Positions 35,079 to 46,734 are shown, counted from the first letter of the stretch. The stretch is DNA of 64,000 nt from Lingula anatina (GCF_001039355.2 NW_019774959.1:221238-285237); one strand, 5' to 3'. Notes: generated by a model not told the origin, from the sequence alone. Numbers and translations are program-made.

Positions 35079-35938
35079 TCCTCGATAATACAAATACTGA
35101 TAATACAAATTAGAGGAGAGTTCTGAGGAGTTCATCTGAGCTATGACTCACCTAGAAGTGATCAAATATTCAACAGTTATTTTTCATCTATAAAATAAAT
35201 TTGCAATTTAGGTCCTATGGTGAAAGCGCTCTCAAACATTATCTCGCATCTTGAACTTCGGCCAAATATACATCGCACTACTGGATCTATCAAATTAAAA
35301 AATCACCCCCCTCCCCCCCACACCGCCCTTCCCTCTTTTCTCCATCAGCTGGGGTCGAATTAAACCTAAGATTCAATACACAAAGGCCGCGATCACCGGT
35401 CTAAACAAATGCTTCTCCGGCACGTGTTCGCATTCTTATAACGTAATAAAACAAGCGACGGGACGCCGCGGGATTCGTAACAAAGTGCGCACATGCGTGA
35501 ATATCAACAGACCGATGTTTTCACGGATGGTCTGTAAATATTTTTCTTTGGCCGCCCGAGAACGTAGTTACTATATTTACGGATAAAATATCTACATCAC
35601 CGAAGCAAGGGCTTCTTAATGCACGCCGCTTACGGGGAATAGGCCTACATCGGTTATTTGGTAGACGCCTGCCATCTAATTTCGTTCAACAAATGATTGA
35701 ATAAATGAATAAATAAATAAAATGAATTCCTCAATAACAGCTGATAGGCCTGTGGCTGACAGTGGGGTTATTATTTCTTATGTCCTGATAACTAGCTACA
35801 GTGTTCAATTGTTTTAAAGGTTACGGTCATCTAACTATTATCTCACACATCTTGACTTTTAATTAAAATACGTTGTGATAAAAAATTTATTGAAAAACAA
35901 AGGCACCATCCATATCCGAAAACGGAAAAAAGTTCTGC

Positions 35939-36010
35939 CTCCCCGACGGGGAATTGAACCCCGGTCTCCCGCGTGACAGGCGGGGATACTCACCACTATA
36001 CTATCGAGGA
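35939..36010 (-). tRNA. tRNA-Asp(GTC), gene 2, allele copy 1
   Basis: Same 72-base structure and anticodon GTC as the gene at 34525. Two differences: TGGTGAGTA in the D-arm and GGTTCAATTCC in the T-loop. Both leave the stems intact. A-rich plus-strand sequence just below (AAAAAA near 35925) supplies the T terminator. The same gene is at 41189-41260 in the other allele. Confidence 0.95.
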
Positions 36011-36452
36011 TTGGCCGATGGAGGGGGAGAGAGATAATAAGCAAGATAAATCGTCTTACCACTGATAAAAACTGTGCATCTATTAATAAGTATAGGGTAT
36101 TTCCAAATTTACATTTCCATTCCCTGCAAGGAAAATGGCTAACGGGAAACACTACAGTTGAACAGAAATTAAAAATTACTCGAAATAAAGCGAAAAAAAC
36201 AATATATGTGACTACTTCTTGCGTTTTTATATGAACATATTTGTATCTACCACTACATACGCATATTTATTTATCTTCAGACCCTCCAGTGACGATGTGA
36301 ACACTCTGTTCTACTCACATATTTTAATGAAATTATTTTTGATAAATCCTTAAAACCAAAACGACTTCTCCACCCGGCCGGTGATACACGTAGAAGAAAT
36401 CGTTTCACGTGTGTCCGGGATATTAGTTATTACTACATTCTGACCACAAGAC

Positions 36453-36601
36453 AGGACCGTAGCCTCCGGGGGGGCAGGGGGGGCAGCTGCCCCCCCTGGA
36501 ATTTGGAATTTTACACACCACACCCTCCCCCCTCGGTAGCTTCACCCCCTCGTGACCGCTTACTGCCCCCCCCCCTGGCATTTTGCTCAGGCTACGGCCC
36601 T
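36453..36601. mobile_element. GC-rich MITE-like insertion, about 149 bp, in one haplotype only
   Basis: Inverted ends AGGACCGTAGCCTCC and, read inward from the right, AGGGCCGTAGCCTGAG. Next to the left end is a G-rich palindrome (GGGGGGCAGCTGCCCCCC). The other allele (about 41660-41740) lacks the element. It is flanked by a 35-bp direct repeat (36419-36453 and 36602-36636) present once in the empty allele, far longer than a normal target duplication. Confidence 0.7.
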
Positions 36602-36820
36602 GATATTAGTTATTACTACATTCTGACCACAAGACAAAGTCGGCTAGTTGTCTTTAACAANTTTGGAATTTTACACTCCCCACCCTCCCCCCTCGGTAGC
36701 TTCACCCCCTCGTGACCGCTTACTGCCCCCCCCCCTGGCATTTTGCTCAGGCTACGGCCCTGATATTAGTTATTACTACATTCTGACCACAAGACAAAGT
36801 CGGCTAGTTGTCTTTAACAA
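36502..36820. repeat. 159-bp direct duplication around a single N (36661)
   Basis: 36502-36660 and 36662-36820 match at a constant offset of 160, with the N at the exact junction. The differences are limited to a few bases (CACACCACACC against CACTCCCCACC). It is most simply two overlapping contig ends that were abutted instead of merged. Confidence 0.9.
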
Positions 36821-37770
36821 AAATTATTGTCTAACATTGCATACTATTTTAGAGGCCCCTGAAATCACAGGGTATGATATTCCATGTATTAGCGCTGATT
36901 ATCGATAACGATTTGTTAACAGGCATTCGCTCGCTGTTTTAATAACAAATATGCAGAGCACGTGCGTTTTTCGTATACCCGAGGTTTTGAAAGTCTCCTT
37001 TGTGGACTTCAAAAAGAAATGCCTGTGTCACTACAAAGTGTTTCATTTTTAAGTGATTTCTCCTTTTTGAATTCATCAGTTACAAATATAGACAGAAGTT
37101 TTAACAACGAACCCTGGAAAAAGGGGATGGTTTTAGTATTAGTTTGTTATCAAAGAAAAAATCTGGGGTATTTTTCGGAGAAAGTAAACACATAGAGGGT
37201 GAGTAGTCGTTATGCAGGCACAGATATTTTGTACAAAACCGAAACTACATTTTGCGTCCCAATAAAAGGCGATTTTTCCTTTGAGAGTCTGAATCGTTGA
37301 CATTTCATAGTTTATATCAAGAATGGTAATACATTATATATATTCTGTTAATTATATCCCTGAGCTCAAACCGCTGTTAAAAGGCAAAATCATTTCATTA
37401 AAAAGGATGGCCGCCGCATTCGTACTACAGGGTAGCGAAGGTGAAAAAGACAAGCATTATATTTCTTTTTTCATACACTATTTTCAATCATACTCCATTT
37501 TCAATAAACGTGATCCTTGCCTGGAAATTCAGCAGAAATACATGCACCCCTTCCATAAAATTTGTTTTGTTGCAGGCAGATAAACACAAAACCTTACAAG
37601 CAGAGTTTTGTAAGGACGCCCGTTTTCACACCGACCAACCACATCCGAAGATAGTGTGATAAATAAAAATGAGTTTCCTGCCCAAAGTAAACAAATAAAT
37701 ACAAATAAACGGATCATTTGTGTTGACATGCTCCGCAGGCCACCACCGGCCACCGGATATTATCTGTGTG

Positions 37771-37771
37771 G

Positions 37772-37821
<50 letters not shown>
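37771..37821. repeat. (GA)n microsatellite, allele copy 1
   Basis: GA run with one GG interruption. The other allele has a longer run at 42677-42739 and an extra GA run at 42799-42829 where this allele has only three GA units (about 37874-37883). Confidence 0.93.
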
Positions 37822-37824
<3 letters not shown>

Positions 37825-38308
37825 TACTAGAGGCCAGCTGAGTGATAAATTAATTCTATGCAAAAATTATCTCAGAGAGAGAGAAATGCTAGAGGCTAGC
37901 TGAGGGATGAAATTAATTCCATGAGGAAAGAAAAAGACTTATTAATGAGAGGTATAACGGTATATCTGGAAAGATATTTTACCAACTATATGGAATACCA
38001 GTTAACAAAGACACATCACAGAAATAAAAAAAAAAAAACATGTGTAATTCATCTACCTTGTACTACATGTGCACATTATACACTTGTATATGTTACTTGA
38101 CCAGGAAATGCATGCAGACCGTGCTACCACATTCAATATTAAGCCATTATTTAAAGATAACAAAATACACGTGCTCAAAATATCATTCAACAGCCTCGCC
38201 AAATAATTAAAATTTTACTCAAGATGCAAGATAAAAGAACACACACGAATAAAAAAAAAACATCCGCCTATTATCAATGATCCCATGCACAGTAGCTTCC
38301 CCAGTCAA

Positions 38309-38869
38309 AATTAGTCCCAGCCCACGCCCCGCCCACTCGCTTATTGCGCGATAATGATATGCACAAAGGGCGGAGCATAGTGGAAGCTCGAGAGCCCGTG
38401 AGCGCGCAAAATCAGCTGGTCTGTGTAATCAGGCGTGCACCTTCATAGAAATACACGGTGTTTGACCATGCAACAGTAGTGGTAAAACGTAGGAAGTCGC
38501 CACAGTCCCTTATCAACAAGGCAAGAAGGAGGTAACGTGTTTAGTACTGTTCTCTTCCACTCAAGTTCGGCGTCGAGTACTGTGGTCGGAGTAGAAGATC
38601 TGGTATTACCTGTAGCGACGCACACACGCGAGGAGCAAGGAAGGCATATCTTAAGGCACCATACCTCGTGTACCATATCTCTATATAGTTTAAACTACGG
38701 CAACCATATCCTTGAACGCGCGGGCCTTTCTTACAGTGCCAGGTAAACAGGAGGAGACGGAGAGTGATTAGTAGTTCATCTCCGTATTTATTATAGTTCG
38801 AGGACTTCTTGAGTTCTATCTCACCTGTGGACCTGTATACACCTTGACTCACCAACACAACAACAGACC
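38309..38869 (+). promoter_or_regulatory. RBM24: RBM24 promoter and 5'UTR, allele copy 1
   Basis: Nearly identical to 43261-43821, whereas flanking sequence differs more. It has a CCCACGCCCCGCCC GC-box-like stretch at 38321-38334, an E-box CAGCTG at 38413, a TATA-like TATATAG at 38682 and ATG in good context at 38870, then is cut by the N at 38883. Confidence 0.5.
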
Positions 38870-38882
38870 ATGGCTTCGACGG
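38870..38882 (+). pseudogene. RBM24: Truncated allelic start of RBM24 exon 1 (assembly fragment)
   Basis: ATGGCTTCGAC then GG and N. These are the first codons of RBM24 (complete at 43822), cut by the false join. It is not a pseudogene in a biological sense. Confidence 0.85.
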
Positions 38883-38883
38883 N
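38883..38883. other. Single-N assembly join between allelic copies
   Basis: The sequence left of the N matches about 43832; the sequence right of it matches 33620. The join falls inside a start exon, which would otherwise seem to begin a second gene. Confidence 0.9.
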
Positions 38884-39798
38884 TCGATCAGTTGACCGTT
38901 AATGTCGCCCCTTGAAGGAAGAAACAGAAAGTGTTCTGAAAGCTTTGCGTACCTGTTTTGATCGGAAATCGAACAAGGGGTAAAATCATCAAAATTAATT
39001 TTCTGACCGTTACACGTCCCCAATCTTCCGTACTGCTTACCTTTGAACTCTTTGGTCGGTGGCCATGCTGAAATATCTTATCATACATGTGCTTACTACC
39101 TGCAAACAGTAGACGCGATTGAAGATTTTTACACAAAAGACTTTTCCACTTGAATTTATTTTCTGTAATCTACTCCTTCTCTTTGTACTAGAATCCAAAT
39201 TTTATCTTCTGTCCTAGCTTTGTATCATTGCGCAACAAAACGGTCTCTTTCTCTGAGCAGGTGTGCACTTTTGCTAACAATATTTGTAAAGCAAGGGTCA
39301 AAAATAAAATGAAAACATCAATAAATATAATAAATAAATAATCAATTTCATCTAGATATTGTTAAGTAAGGGTCAAAAATAAATGAAAACATCAATAAAC
39401 ATAATAAATAAATAATCAATTTCATCCAGATTCAATGATTCATTAGTCAAACAGAATATATTTAGCGTATTGGTAAATGCGTTAAATTGATAACTTTCAG
39501 TGATCTTTCACCAAGGGGGGCAGAAGCCATTCCCTATTAAACATAAAGAAAAGACGCTGTCACCAAGAAGGCTGCCAGTCCTTTCACAGAAGAAAAATTC
39601 GGTTTGACGGAGCATAAACTGCCCCAATGTAAATAAATACAGAGAGGAAATAGAAATGAAATTTTACTCTAAAGGGTTCACTTTCCACTTTGGGTTTGTA
39701 AATTATTATTGCCAATTTTGCGAATGTCTAAAACCTTATTACAAATTTTACTACCAAAGGAAAAGAAAATTAGAAGAGAAAAAAAGAAAAATATAAGC

Positions 39799-39870
39799 CT
39801 CCCCGACGGGGAATCGAACCCCGGTCTCCCGCGTGACAGGCGGGGATACTTACCACTATACTATCGAGGA
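39799..39870 (-). tRNA. tRNA-Asp(GTC), gene 1, allele copy 2
   Basis: Identical to 34525-34596 in all 72 bases, with the same flanks diverged by small indels. Plus-strand A-rich sequence below it (39778-39790) gives the terminator. Confidence 0.95.
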
Positions 39871-40105
39871 CTGGCTGAAGAAATTAGGCAGTTTATCATA
39901 TATGTAAGACAGAAGTATTATACTAAGTAGTTATCCTTTTATCTTTTTCAACCTCATTCAAATAGTTAAGTAAGATGACTAAAAGTATACATAAGAGTTA
40001 CACTTGGTCTTGTATCATCAAAATCGTGCAATTTATGTTATCCACGCGTCGATTAGCGTATTGAAGTCAGACATGCGGCCTATCTTGCTGGAGAGACACC
40101 TAGTG

Positions 40106-40115
40106 CTATAAATAA
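40106..40115 (+). promoter_or_regulatory. MEF2-like site, allele copy 2
   Basis: CTATAAATAA, unchanged from 34832-34841, in a segment (GTGCTATAAATAACGGG) kept between alleles. Confidence 0.25.
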
Positions 40116-41188
40116 CGGGTTTCTCTCGCTCTGCGTAGAGCATCACTATAATGTTTCTTAAATATATTCAATATTATTTTGTAGCTCATCATTTACACGC
40201 TGTTTTTTATTTGGCATAATCATGCCTTGTAGGTATTAGTAGTTCTATTGACCATATTTTGCATCTCAACTCTCCCTTGTAGGCCCTACTCCCACCCCCC
40301 ACCCCCCTCCACACACATTGCTCCCCGATAATACAAATTGATAATACAAATTAGAGGAGAGTTCTGAGGAGTTCATCTGAGCTATGACTCACCTAGAAGT
40401 GATCAAATATTCAACAGTTATTTTTCATCTATAAAATAAATTTGCAATTTAGGTCCTATGGTTAAAGCGCTCTCTTGACAACATTATCTCGCATCTTGAA
40501 CTTCGGCCAAATAAAGGCCTACATCGCAATACTGGATCTATCAAATAAAAAATCATCCCCCTCCCCCACACACCGCCCTTCCCCTCTTTTCTCCATCAGC
40601 TAGGGTCGCATTAAACCTAAGATTCAATACACAAAGGCCGCGATCACCGGTCTAAACAAATGCTTCTCCGGCACGTGTTCGCATTCTTATAACGTAATAA
40701 AACAAGCGACGGGACGCCGCGGGATTCGTAACAAAGTGCGCACATGCGTGAATATCAACAGACCGATGTTTTCACGGATGGTCTGTAAATATTTTTCTTT
40801 GGCCGCCCGAGAACGTAGTTACTATATTTACGGATAAAATATCTACATCACCGAAGCAAGGGCTTCCTAATGCACGCCGCTTACGGGGAATACATCGGTT
40901 ATTTGGTAGACGCCTGCCATCTAATTTCGTTCAACAAATGGTTGAATAAATGAATAGATAAATAAAATGAATTCCTCAATAACAGCTGATAGGCTTGTGG
41001 CTGACAGTGGGGTTATTATTTCTTATGTCCTGATAACTAGCTACAGTATTCAATTGTTTTAAAGGTTACGGTCATCTAACTATTATCTCACACAGCGGAG
41101 CTTAACTTTTAATTAAAATACGTTGTGATAAAAAATTTATTGAAAAACAAAGGCACCAACCATGTCCGAAAAGGGAAAAAATTTCTGC

Positions 41189-41260
41189 CTCCCCGACGGG
41201 GAATTGAACCCCGGTCTCCCGCGTGACAGGCGGGGATACTCACCACTATACTATCGAGGA
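41189..41260 (-). tRNA. tRNA-Asp(GTC), gene 2, allele copy 2
   Basis: Identical to 35939-36010 in all 72 bases. An A run on the plus strand at 41176-41181 serves as T terminator on the minus strand. Confidence 0.95.
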
Positions 41261-42674
41261 TTGGCTGGTGGGGCGAGCGAGAGATAATAAGGAAGATAAA
41301 TCGTCTTACCACTGATACAACTGTGCATCTATTACAAAGTATAGGGTATTTCCAAATTTACATTTCCATTCCCTGCAAGGAAAATGGCTAACGGGAAATA
41401 CTACAGTTGAACAGAAATTAAAAATTACTCGAAATAAAGCGATAAAAACAATATATATGACTACTTCTTGCGTTTTTATATGAACATATTTGTATCTACC
41501 ACTACATATGCATATTTATTTATCTTCAGACCCTCCAGTGACGATGTGAACACTCTGTTCTACTCACATATTTTAATGAAATTATTTTTGATAAATCCTT
41601 AAAACCAAAACGACTTCTCCACCCGGCCGGTGATACATGTAGAAGAAATCGTTTCGCGTGTGTCCGGGATATTAGTTATTACTACATTCTGACCACAAGA
41701 CAAAGTCGGCTAATTGTCTATAACAAAAATTATTGTTAAACATTGCATGCTATTTTAGAGGCCCCTGAAATCAGATGGTATGATATTCCATGTGTTAGCG
41801 CTGATTATCGATAACGATTTGTTAACAGGCATTCGCTCGCTGTTTTAATAACAAATATGCAGAGCACGTGCGTTTTTCGTATACCCGAGGTTTTGAAAGT
41901 CTCCTTTGCGGACTTCAAAAAGAAATACTTGTATCACTACAAAGTTTTTCATTTTTAAGTGATTTCTCCTTTTTTAATTATTCAGTTATAAAGATAGACA
42001 GAAGTTTTAACAAAGATCCCTGTTAAGAGGGAATGGTTTTAGTATTAGTTTGTTATCAAAGAAAAAATCTGGGGTATTTTTCGGAGAAAGTAAACACATT
42101 GAGGGTGAGCAGTCGTTATGCAGGCACAGATATTTTGTACAAAACCGAAACTACAATTTGCGTCCAAATAAAAGGCGATTTTTCCTTTGAGAGTCTGCAT
42201 CGTTGACATTTCATAGTTTATATCAAGAATGGTAATACATTATATATTCTGTTAATTTTATCCCTGAGCTCAAACCTCTGTTAAAAGGCAAAATCATTTC
42301 ATTAAAAAGGATGGCCACCGCATTCGTTCTACAGGGTAGCGGAGGTGAAAAAGACAAGCATTATATTTCTTTTTTCATACACTATTTTCAATCATACTCT
42401 ATTTTCAATAAACGTGATCCTTGCCTGGAAATTCAGCAGAAATACATGCACCCATTCCATAAAATTTGTTTTGTTGCAGGCAGATAAACACAAAAACTTA
42501 CAAGCAGAGTTTTGTAAGGACGCCCGTTTTCACACCGACCAACCACATCCGAAGATAGTGTGATAAATAAAAATGAGTTTCCTGCCCCAAGTAAACAAAT
42601 AAATACAAATAAACGGATCATTTGTGTTGACATGCTCCGCAGGCAACCACCGGCCACCGGATATTATCTGTGTG

Positions 42675-42676
<2 letters not shown>

Positions 42677-42739
<63 letters not shown>
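42677..42739. repeat. (GA)n microsatellite, allele copy 2
   Basis: About 31 perfect GA units. Confidence 0.95.
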
Positions 42740-42744
<5 letters not shown>

Positions 42745-42796
42745 CTATACTAGAGGCCAGATGAATGATAAATTAATTCTATGTAAAAATTATCTC

Positions 42797-42798
<2 letters not shown>

Positions 42799-42829
<31 letters not shown>
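42799..42829. repeat. (GA)n microsatellite, allele copy 2, second run
   Basis: About 15 GA units, expanded relative to copy 1. Confidence 0.93.
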
Positions 42830-42832
<3 letters not shown>

Positions 42833-43260
42833 TAGAGGCCAGCTGATGGATAAAATTAAATCCATGAGGAAAAAGAAAGACTAATTAATTAGAGGCATTT
42901 CGATGTATTTGGAAAGATGTTTTTATCGAGTATATGGAATACCAGTAATAACAAAGACACGTCACAGAAATAAAAAAAACGTGTAATCCATCTACCTTGT
43001 CTACATGTTCACGTTACACATGTACATATTACACACTTGTATATGTTACTTGACCAGGAAATGCATGCAGACCGTGCTACCACATTCGATATAAAACCAT
43101 TATTTAAAGATAACGAAATACACGTGCTAAAACTATCATTCAACAGCCTCGTCAAATAATTAAAAATTTACTCAAGATGCAAGATAAAAGAACATACACG
43201 AATAAAAAAAAACATCCGTCTATTATCAATGATCCCATGTACAGTAGCTTCCCCAGTCAA

Positions 43261-43821
43261 AATTAGTCCCAGCCCACGCCCCGCCTACTCGCTTATCGCG
43301 CGATAATGATATGCACAAAGGGCGGAGCATAGTGGAAGCTCGAGAGCCCGTGAGCGCGCAAAATCAGCTGGTCTGTGTAATCAGGCGTGCACCTTCATAG
43401 AAATACACGGTGTTTGACCATGCAACAGTAGTGGTAAAACGTAGGAAGTCGCCACAGTCCCTTATCAACAAGGCAAGAAGGAGGTAACGTGTTTAGTACT
43501 GTTCTCTTCCACTCAAGTTCGGCGTCGAGTACTGTGGTCGGGATAGAAGATCTGGTATTACCTGTAGCGACGCACACACGCGAGGAGCAAGGAAGGCATA
43601 TCTTAAGGCACCATACCTCGTGTACCATATCTCTATATAGTTTAAACTACGGCAACTATATCCTTGAACGCGCGGGCCTTTCTTACAGTGCCAGGTAAAC
43701 AGGAGGAGACGGAGAGTGATTAGTAGTTCATCTCCGTATTTATTATAGTTCGAGGACTTCTTGAGTTCTTTCTCACCTGTGGACCTGTATACACCTTGAC
43801 TCACCAACACAACAACAGACC
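43261..43821 (+). promoter_or_regulatory. RBM24: RBM24 promoter and 5'UTR, allele copy 2
   Basis: Upstream of the intact start exon. GC-box-like CCCACGCCCCGCC at 43274, E-box CAGCTG at 43365-43370 (the MyoD-preferred core), and TATATAG at 43634-43640, about 185 bases before the ATG. If the TATA-like site is used, the start would be near 43665 with a 5'UTR of about 155 bases. Very similar to the other allele over 560 bases. The transcription start has not been shown. Confidence 0.5.
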
Positions 43822-43995
43822 ATGGCTTCGACAGTAACACAGAAAGATACTACGTTCACCAAAATCTTCGTGGGAGGACTGCCTTACCACACAACAGACA
43901 ATACACTACGGGAATTTTTCGAACAATTCGGAGATATTGAGGAGGCGGTAGTGATCACAGACAGACAGACAGGCAAAAGCCGAGGATACGGTTTC
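43822..43995 (+). CDS. RBM24: RBM24/RBM38-like RRM protein, exon 1
   Basis: Codes for the N-terminus and most of the single RNA-recognition motif. RNP2 is KIFVGGL at residues 14-20 and RNP1 is GKSRGYGFV starting at residue 51; [20 protein letters not shown] lies between them, as in the Seb4 family. The ATG is in a strong context (CAGACCATGG). The exon ends after the Phe codon (58 codons) at GTGAGT, phase 0, splitting RNP1 before its last Val. Vertebrate RBM24 and RBM38 bind GU-rich 3'UTR and intron sequences and control mRNA stability and muscle-specific splicing. I cannot separate RBM24 from RBM38, since invertebrates usually have one such gene. Confidence 0.93.
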
Positions 43996-45840
43996 GTGAG
44001 TATTGCACATTAAGTTCTATACAGCATATGTAGTGACCGCTTTGAGTGATGGTGATAGCGTTAACATAACTGTCCCTTGGTACCCCTCACCCCGTTATGC
44101 TTAATATATATAGTATCAACAACATCATCAGGGCACACCATTATTATTCACCCTTTCCTTTAACATAACCCTCTTAAATAAACCCTTCCCATCCCCCCTT
44201 AACTGAACACGTATTGATGATGGGGGCTCTAAAACCTTTCAGAGTGGCAATGGCCCCAAACAAAGAAAATTCCCTTCGCGCGCTTTTAAAGCCAGCAGTA
44301 CACATGGGGCCCTTGTTTCAGCTGCAGTAGGCAGGTCCGTAGAGTCCACACAAACAACACGTTCAGTCTCGGAGGAACGTTTTAAGTTTTAAGAGAGTTC
44401 AGCTTGCTCGAGTTCATCCCGTTCACGCTGGCTCAGTACAAACCCACGCCGGCGGAATCGAGAGAGATACAGATACGTACGGCGTCTGCTTGTGAGCTGT
44501 GTGAGGTACAGTTCTTGGTTTAATTCCGCGAGGAATGTAGCGGGCGGGCATCTTGATGGTGCATCTTGAAAGATGCCACGGCCAACATTTCTTCCCCTCT
44601 GTCTGATCAATATGGCTGCACCCGTACCTGGTCCAGGTAAAGCCCTTAATCGAAAAGTACTGAACAACTTTTCGGTCCAGACACGTCATATAATGACCAT
44701 CGAATTCTAATTGCCCTCTTGGGTTAAGAAAGAGGAGTTAAGTGTTTCATACAAACGTTGTCTCCCTCCCAAAACAGATTAGTTTTCCTCACATGAAGCA
44801 AATCGAGTAAAATACAAAAATGTCCCTCGTGGGTTTGCTGGAAATGGATACCGTTGAAACCTGAGACGTGATCCCGAGCAGCGATTAATATGCCATGTGT
44901 GAAAGGTTTTTGTTGAAATTTTGTTATAAATATATGATAAAACCATCACCGTAACAAAACTATATCCAAGACAGCTTTATCTTTGCACTGCTCATGATTT
45001 ACATGTACCTTATACTGAATTGTTGGGTCAATGGTCGTTTTGATCATTGTAAAATATTCTAGCTCCCCTGTAAATAAATATTTTCAATTTGGTTAACCAA
45101 GGGCTTAAAAAGCTACACAAACACAAACACAACGAGATAAATGGGCCTAGTTTCTTTGTTCTAATTTGTATCTCAAAAATAGGGAGGGGGGTGACAGGAC
45201 CTCGTGTCAGCCGGAAATTAACGAAACGGGAGAATCAAAACTGCCAACGCTTACAACAACAACACTAAATCTAGAGCAAGTATCCACGTGTTACAACACC
45301 TCAGCCTCGGCATTTCCGCCGGACTCCGCTGTTTAATAAGAAAAACCTTAACCCCGCTCCAATTAAGTGTCTACTTTAATCCCGGAATTAATTGCGGCAT
45401 CTTCCGTCTTATCTCCTCGGCTCCAAAGCGTACCTCCAGTCCCCATAGGCCCCGTTGAGTGACGAGAACGCCAGCGTCAGGTGCTGGGGGATATGTATGT
45501 GCTGTAAGCAGAAACCACGTCGAATTTCAGCCTTGATATTAATCTTAATTATTGCTCCTAAACGTTTCCATTTGGTTCCCCTCTCTTTGCTACCCCATCA
45601 ATTTCATAATTATACCCCGTGTGATGGAGATATGTACATCAGAATAAGATCAGTGGAGGAATTTTGTAGGTGTTTTTGGTCTGTGAGCTAAGTTGTTGAA
45701 TAGGATGGGGTCTTCTTCCTTACAGTAAGGGTGGAGTAGGTTACTGCGAGGGGAATCAAGCCATCACTGTTATATTTGGGCAGGACAGTTATCCCAAGCT
45801 ATCCACAAATGGGGACAAGCACGCACCGCTTCATACGTCA

Positions 45841-45933
45841 ACCTCTCTCTCTCTTCCCTCCCTCTCCTCCTCTCTCTGTCTCTCTCTTTTCCCCCTCCCT
45901 CTCTCTCTCTCTCCCACTCCCTCCCTCCCCCCT

Positions 45934-45966
<33 letters not shown>
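45841..45966. repeat. CT-rich low-complexity tract and (CT)n microsatellite
   Basis: Imperfect CT/CCT repeats ending in a perfect (CT)n run. Arg-Glu-rich minus-strand frames here are translations of this tract. Confidence 0.9.
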
Positions 45967-46567
45967 GACTCAATCAATCCTCGACAAGCACCGAGTACCG
46001 CGTTGCACGGTTTGATTGACCTATATATTTCGCCTACTTCAACACCACGGCATTTCCAATCCACAAATACCGGTCTCAAAGTCTCGCCTCCTAGTTACAG
46101 CGAACACTATCGAAACAGCGAGGTTTTAGCCGGCTTAATGAAGTAATTGATCTTAAGGGGGGAAAGTGAACGTGGCAAGAATGCGATGGCGTTAAGATCT
46201 CTCTTCTCCAGAACCACAACACATATATACATATTCCACAGCCTTGTTTCTATTCATGTACATAGTTATGAGCAACACGCGTTGTGTTGGAAGCTAATAA
46301 CCCTCGGTCACATTTGATATGTGGTATCAAGTTCGATACGGCGTGATAACGGTTGTTAAAACCAGTGCTTGTTGGCCGTTTCTTCCTCGTCTGGACCAGC
46401 GGCCGTTGTTATCTTAATTGTGTAACTGAAATGGTGAGATAAGAACACAGGTAAAACCCCCGTCATCGGAGTGACATTTCTCGACAAACAAATCGCGTTT
46501 CGTGTGTGAAAATGTGATTAAGGCGATGCAATAGTTCACATATATTGGTATTGGTAGGATGTAAGAC

Positions 46568-46734
46568 AGGGGCGGATCCAGAAATATTTTCTGACAGTCT
46601 TCCAAATCATCTTTGTTGATCCATCCTCCATTTCTGACCGTCTTCCGACAGATTAAAATTAGATACCCGTCCGTGTAAATGTGAAAATCTGACCGTCTTC
46701 CGGAAGACCCAGAAGACGCCCTAAATCCGCTCCT
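46568..46734. mobile_element. hAT-like MITE, about 167 bp, copy 2
   Basis: AGGGGCGGATCCAGAAATAT at the left and GGATTTAGGGCGTCT read inward near the right, interior TCTGACCGTCTTCCG twice. Flanked by GTAAGAC on both sides (46561-46567 and 46735-46741), a 7-base match, 7 of 8 if the hAT-typical 8 bp are counted. Reverse-oriented relative to 30526-30690. Confidence 0.8.

Larger units (their letters stand above)
33620..38882. repeat. Allelic false duplication, block 2 copy 1 (RBM24 upstream region)
   Basis: Repeated in the same order as 38884-43832. It contains two tRNA-Asp genes, a tandem 74-bp repeat, and the RBM24 promoter and 5'UTR, and stops 11 bases into the RBM24 start exon (ATG at 38870), at the N at 38883. 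It also carries the element at 36454-36601 that the other copy lacks, and the inner join at 36661. Confidence 0.87.
38884..43832. repeat. Allelic false duplication, block 2 copy 2 (RBM24 upstream region)
   Basis: Second haplotype of 33620-38882, continuous with the complete RBM24 exon 1. It lacks the insertion at 36453, has a shorter CA tract near 40310 and longer GA tracts at 42677 and 42799. Outside the features listed I see nothing coding. Confidence 0.87.

Noticed and set aside
38541-39023. 160-codon minus-strand open frame
   Set aside because: It runs across the artificial N at 38883 and antisense to the RBM24 5'UTR; in the intact allele it is shorter (43493-43840).
44389-44689. Two overlapping minus-strand frames of 88-92 codons in RBM24 intron 1
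   Set aside because: No domain, no Kozak or splice evidence, and each is in a different frame of the same intronic sequence.
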